This document shows, one piece after another, positions 5,817 to 5,922 of a stretch of DNA of 5,922 bases. How positions within the stretch are numbered: the first letter of the stretch is position 1; every line of letters starts with the position of its first letter. The stretch comes from Anaerolineales bacterium. Its GTDB lineage: Bacteria > Chloroflexota > Anaerolineae > Anaerolineales > Villigracilaceae. The notes under the pieces were generated by a model that was not told the origin of the DNA, did not search any database, and saw nothing but the letters and a program-made list of their open reading frames with translations. The stretch spans positions 1 through 5,922 of the forward strand of contig WGAD01000094.1 in assembly GCA_015489255.1 (NCBI GenBank), read 5' to 3'. A program made the translations under genes and the position numbers.

Positions 5817-5922
5817 GGGCAGGAATGCCGAAAATTCGCAGAACGCCGTTAGCGTCCAGCGTTACCAACCTTTGGTCATCACAGTCAATTGCCAACGGCT
5901 GGTTGCTCGGATGCTCCCAAAG
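5791..5922 (-). CDS. C-terminal end of a WD40-like beta-propeller protein (5' end outside window)
   Basis: The minus-strand frame is open from the right edge to TAA 5793-5791, giving 43 residues. The pattern PLAIDCDDQRLVTLDANG followed by VLRIFGIP is that of a WD40 blade (strand with D-x-x-R-L-V-T, a D-x-x-G turn, then a strand ending in I-F or I-W-D). The tail ALDKAGDNP is short and polar. Its reading frame, stop and blade-like sequence make it a real gene end; partners or enzymatic domains further upstream cannot be seen. It is followed by the terminator at 5711-5742. Confidence 0.7.
   Translation of the reverse strand, partial: LWEHPSNQPLAIDCDDQRLVTLDANGVLRIFGIPALDKAGDNP

Overview
All six complete or near-complete genes, and a seventh fragment, read on the minus strand, so the window is transcribed from right to left. 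There is no rRNA, tRNA, CRISPR array, transposase or integrase that I can see. The organism looks like a GC-rich bacterium. An acyl-lipoprotein with a Thr/Pro-rich linker, a multi-pass PH-like protein, a WD40-like propeller tail and a HerA/VirB4-type ATPase with a Ser/His/Thr stalk would all fit a Chloroflexota genome (Anaerolineae-like). That placement is an impression from protein style, not a demonstrated assignment.

Layout, in transcription order. (1) 5922-5791 is the last 43 codons of a probable beta-propeller protein. (2) 5816-5683 is a compact regulatory leader. It holds a near-consensus sigma-70 promoter (TTGACA, 17 bp, TAAAAT), then a strong intrinsic terminator, then the ribosome site of the next gene. 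The first transcribed bases can pair over 13 positions with the 3' arm of the terminator, so this looks like an attenuator. (3) 5682-2126 is a tightly packed operon of five envelope proteins with junctions of -4, +10, -1 and +3 nt. They are a single-anchor secreted-face protein, a cysteine-rich anchored protein with a C-terminal beta-sandwich, a five- or six-span membrane protein, a three-span protein with a bacterial PH-like domain, and a lipoprotein with a DUF4352-like domain. (4) 2125-2034 is a 92 bp gap with two copies of a perfect palindrome (core GGCGCAATTGCGCC) 36 bp apart. (5) 2033-1 is a 677-codon open frame that runs off the left edge. It is the N-terminal part of a large protein that I take to be a HerA/VirB4-like ATPase, carrying a roughly 295-residue insert built almost wholly of Ser, Thr, Gly, His and Ala.

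Taken together, the operon looks like an envelope-spanning assembly (lipoprotein, anchored outer-face proteins, polytopic membrane proteins) placed next to a hexameric-type ATPase. That arrangement resembles a conjugation or type IV secretion-like apparatus or another DNA- or protein-translocating machine. I see no relaxase, coupling protein, pilin or VirB homologue that I can name, so the functional link is inference. The ATPase motor motifs, if present, lie beyond the left edge.
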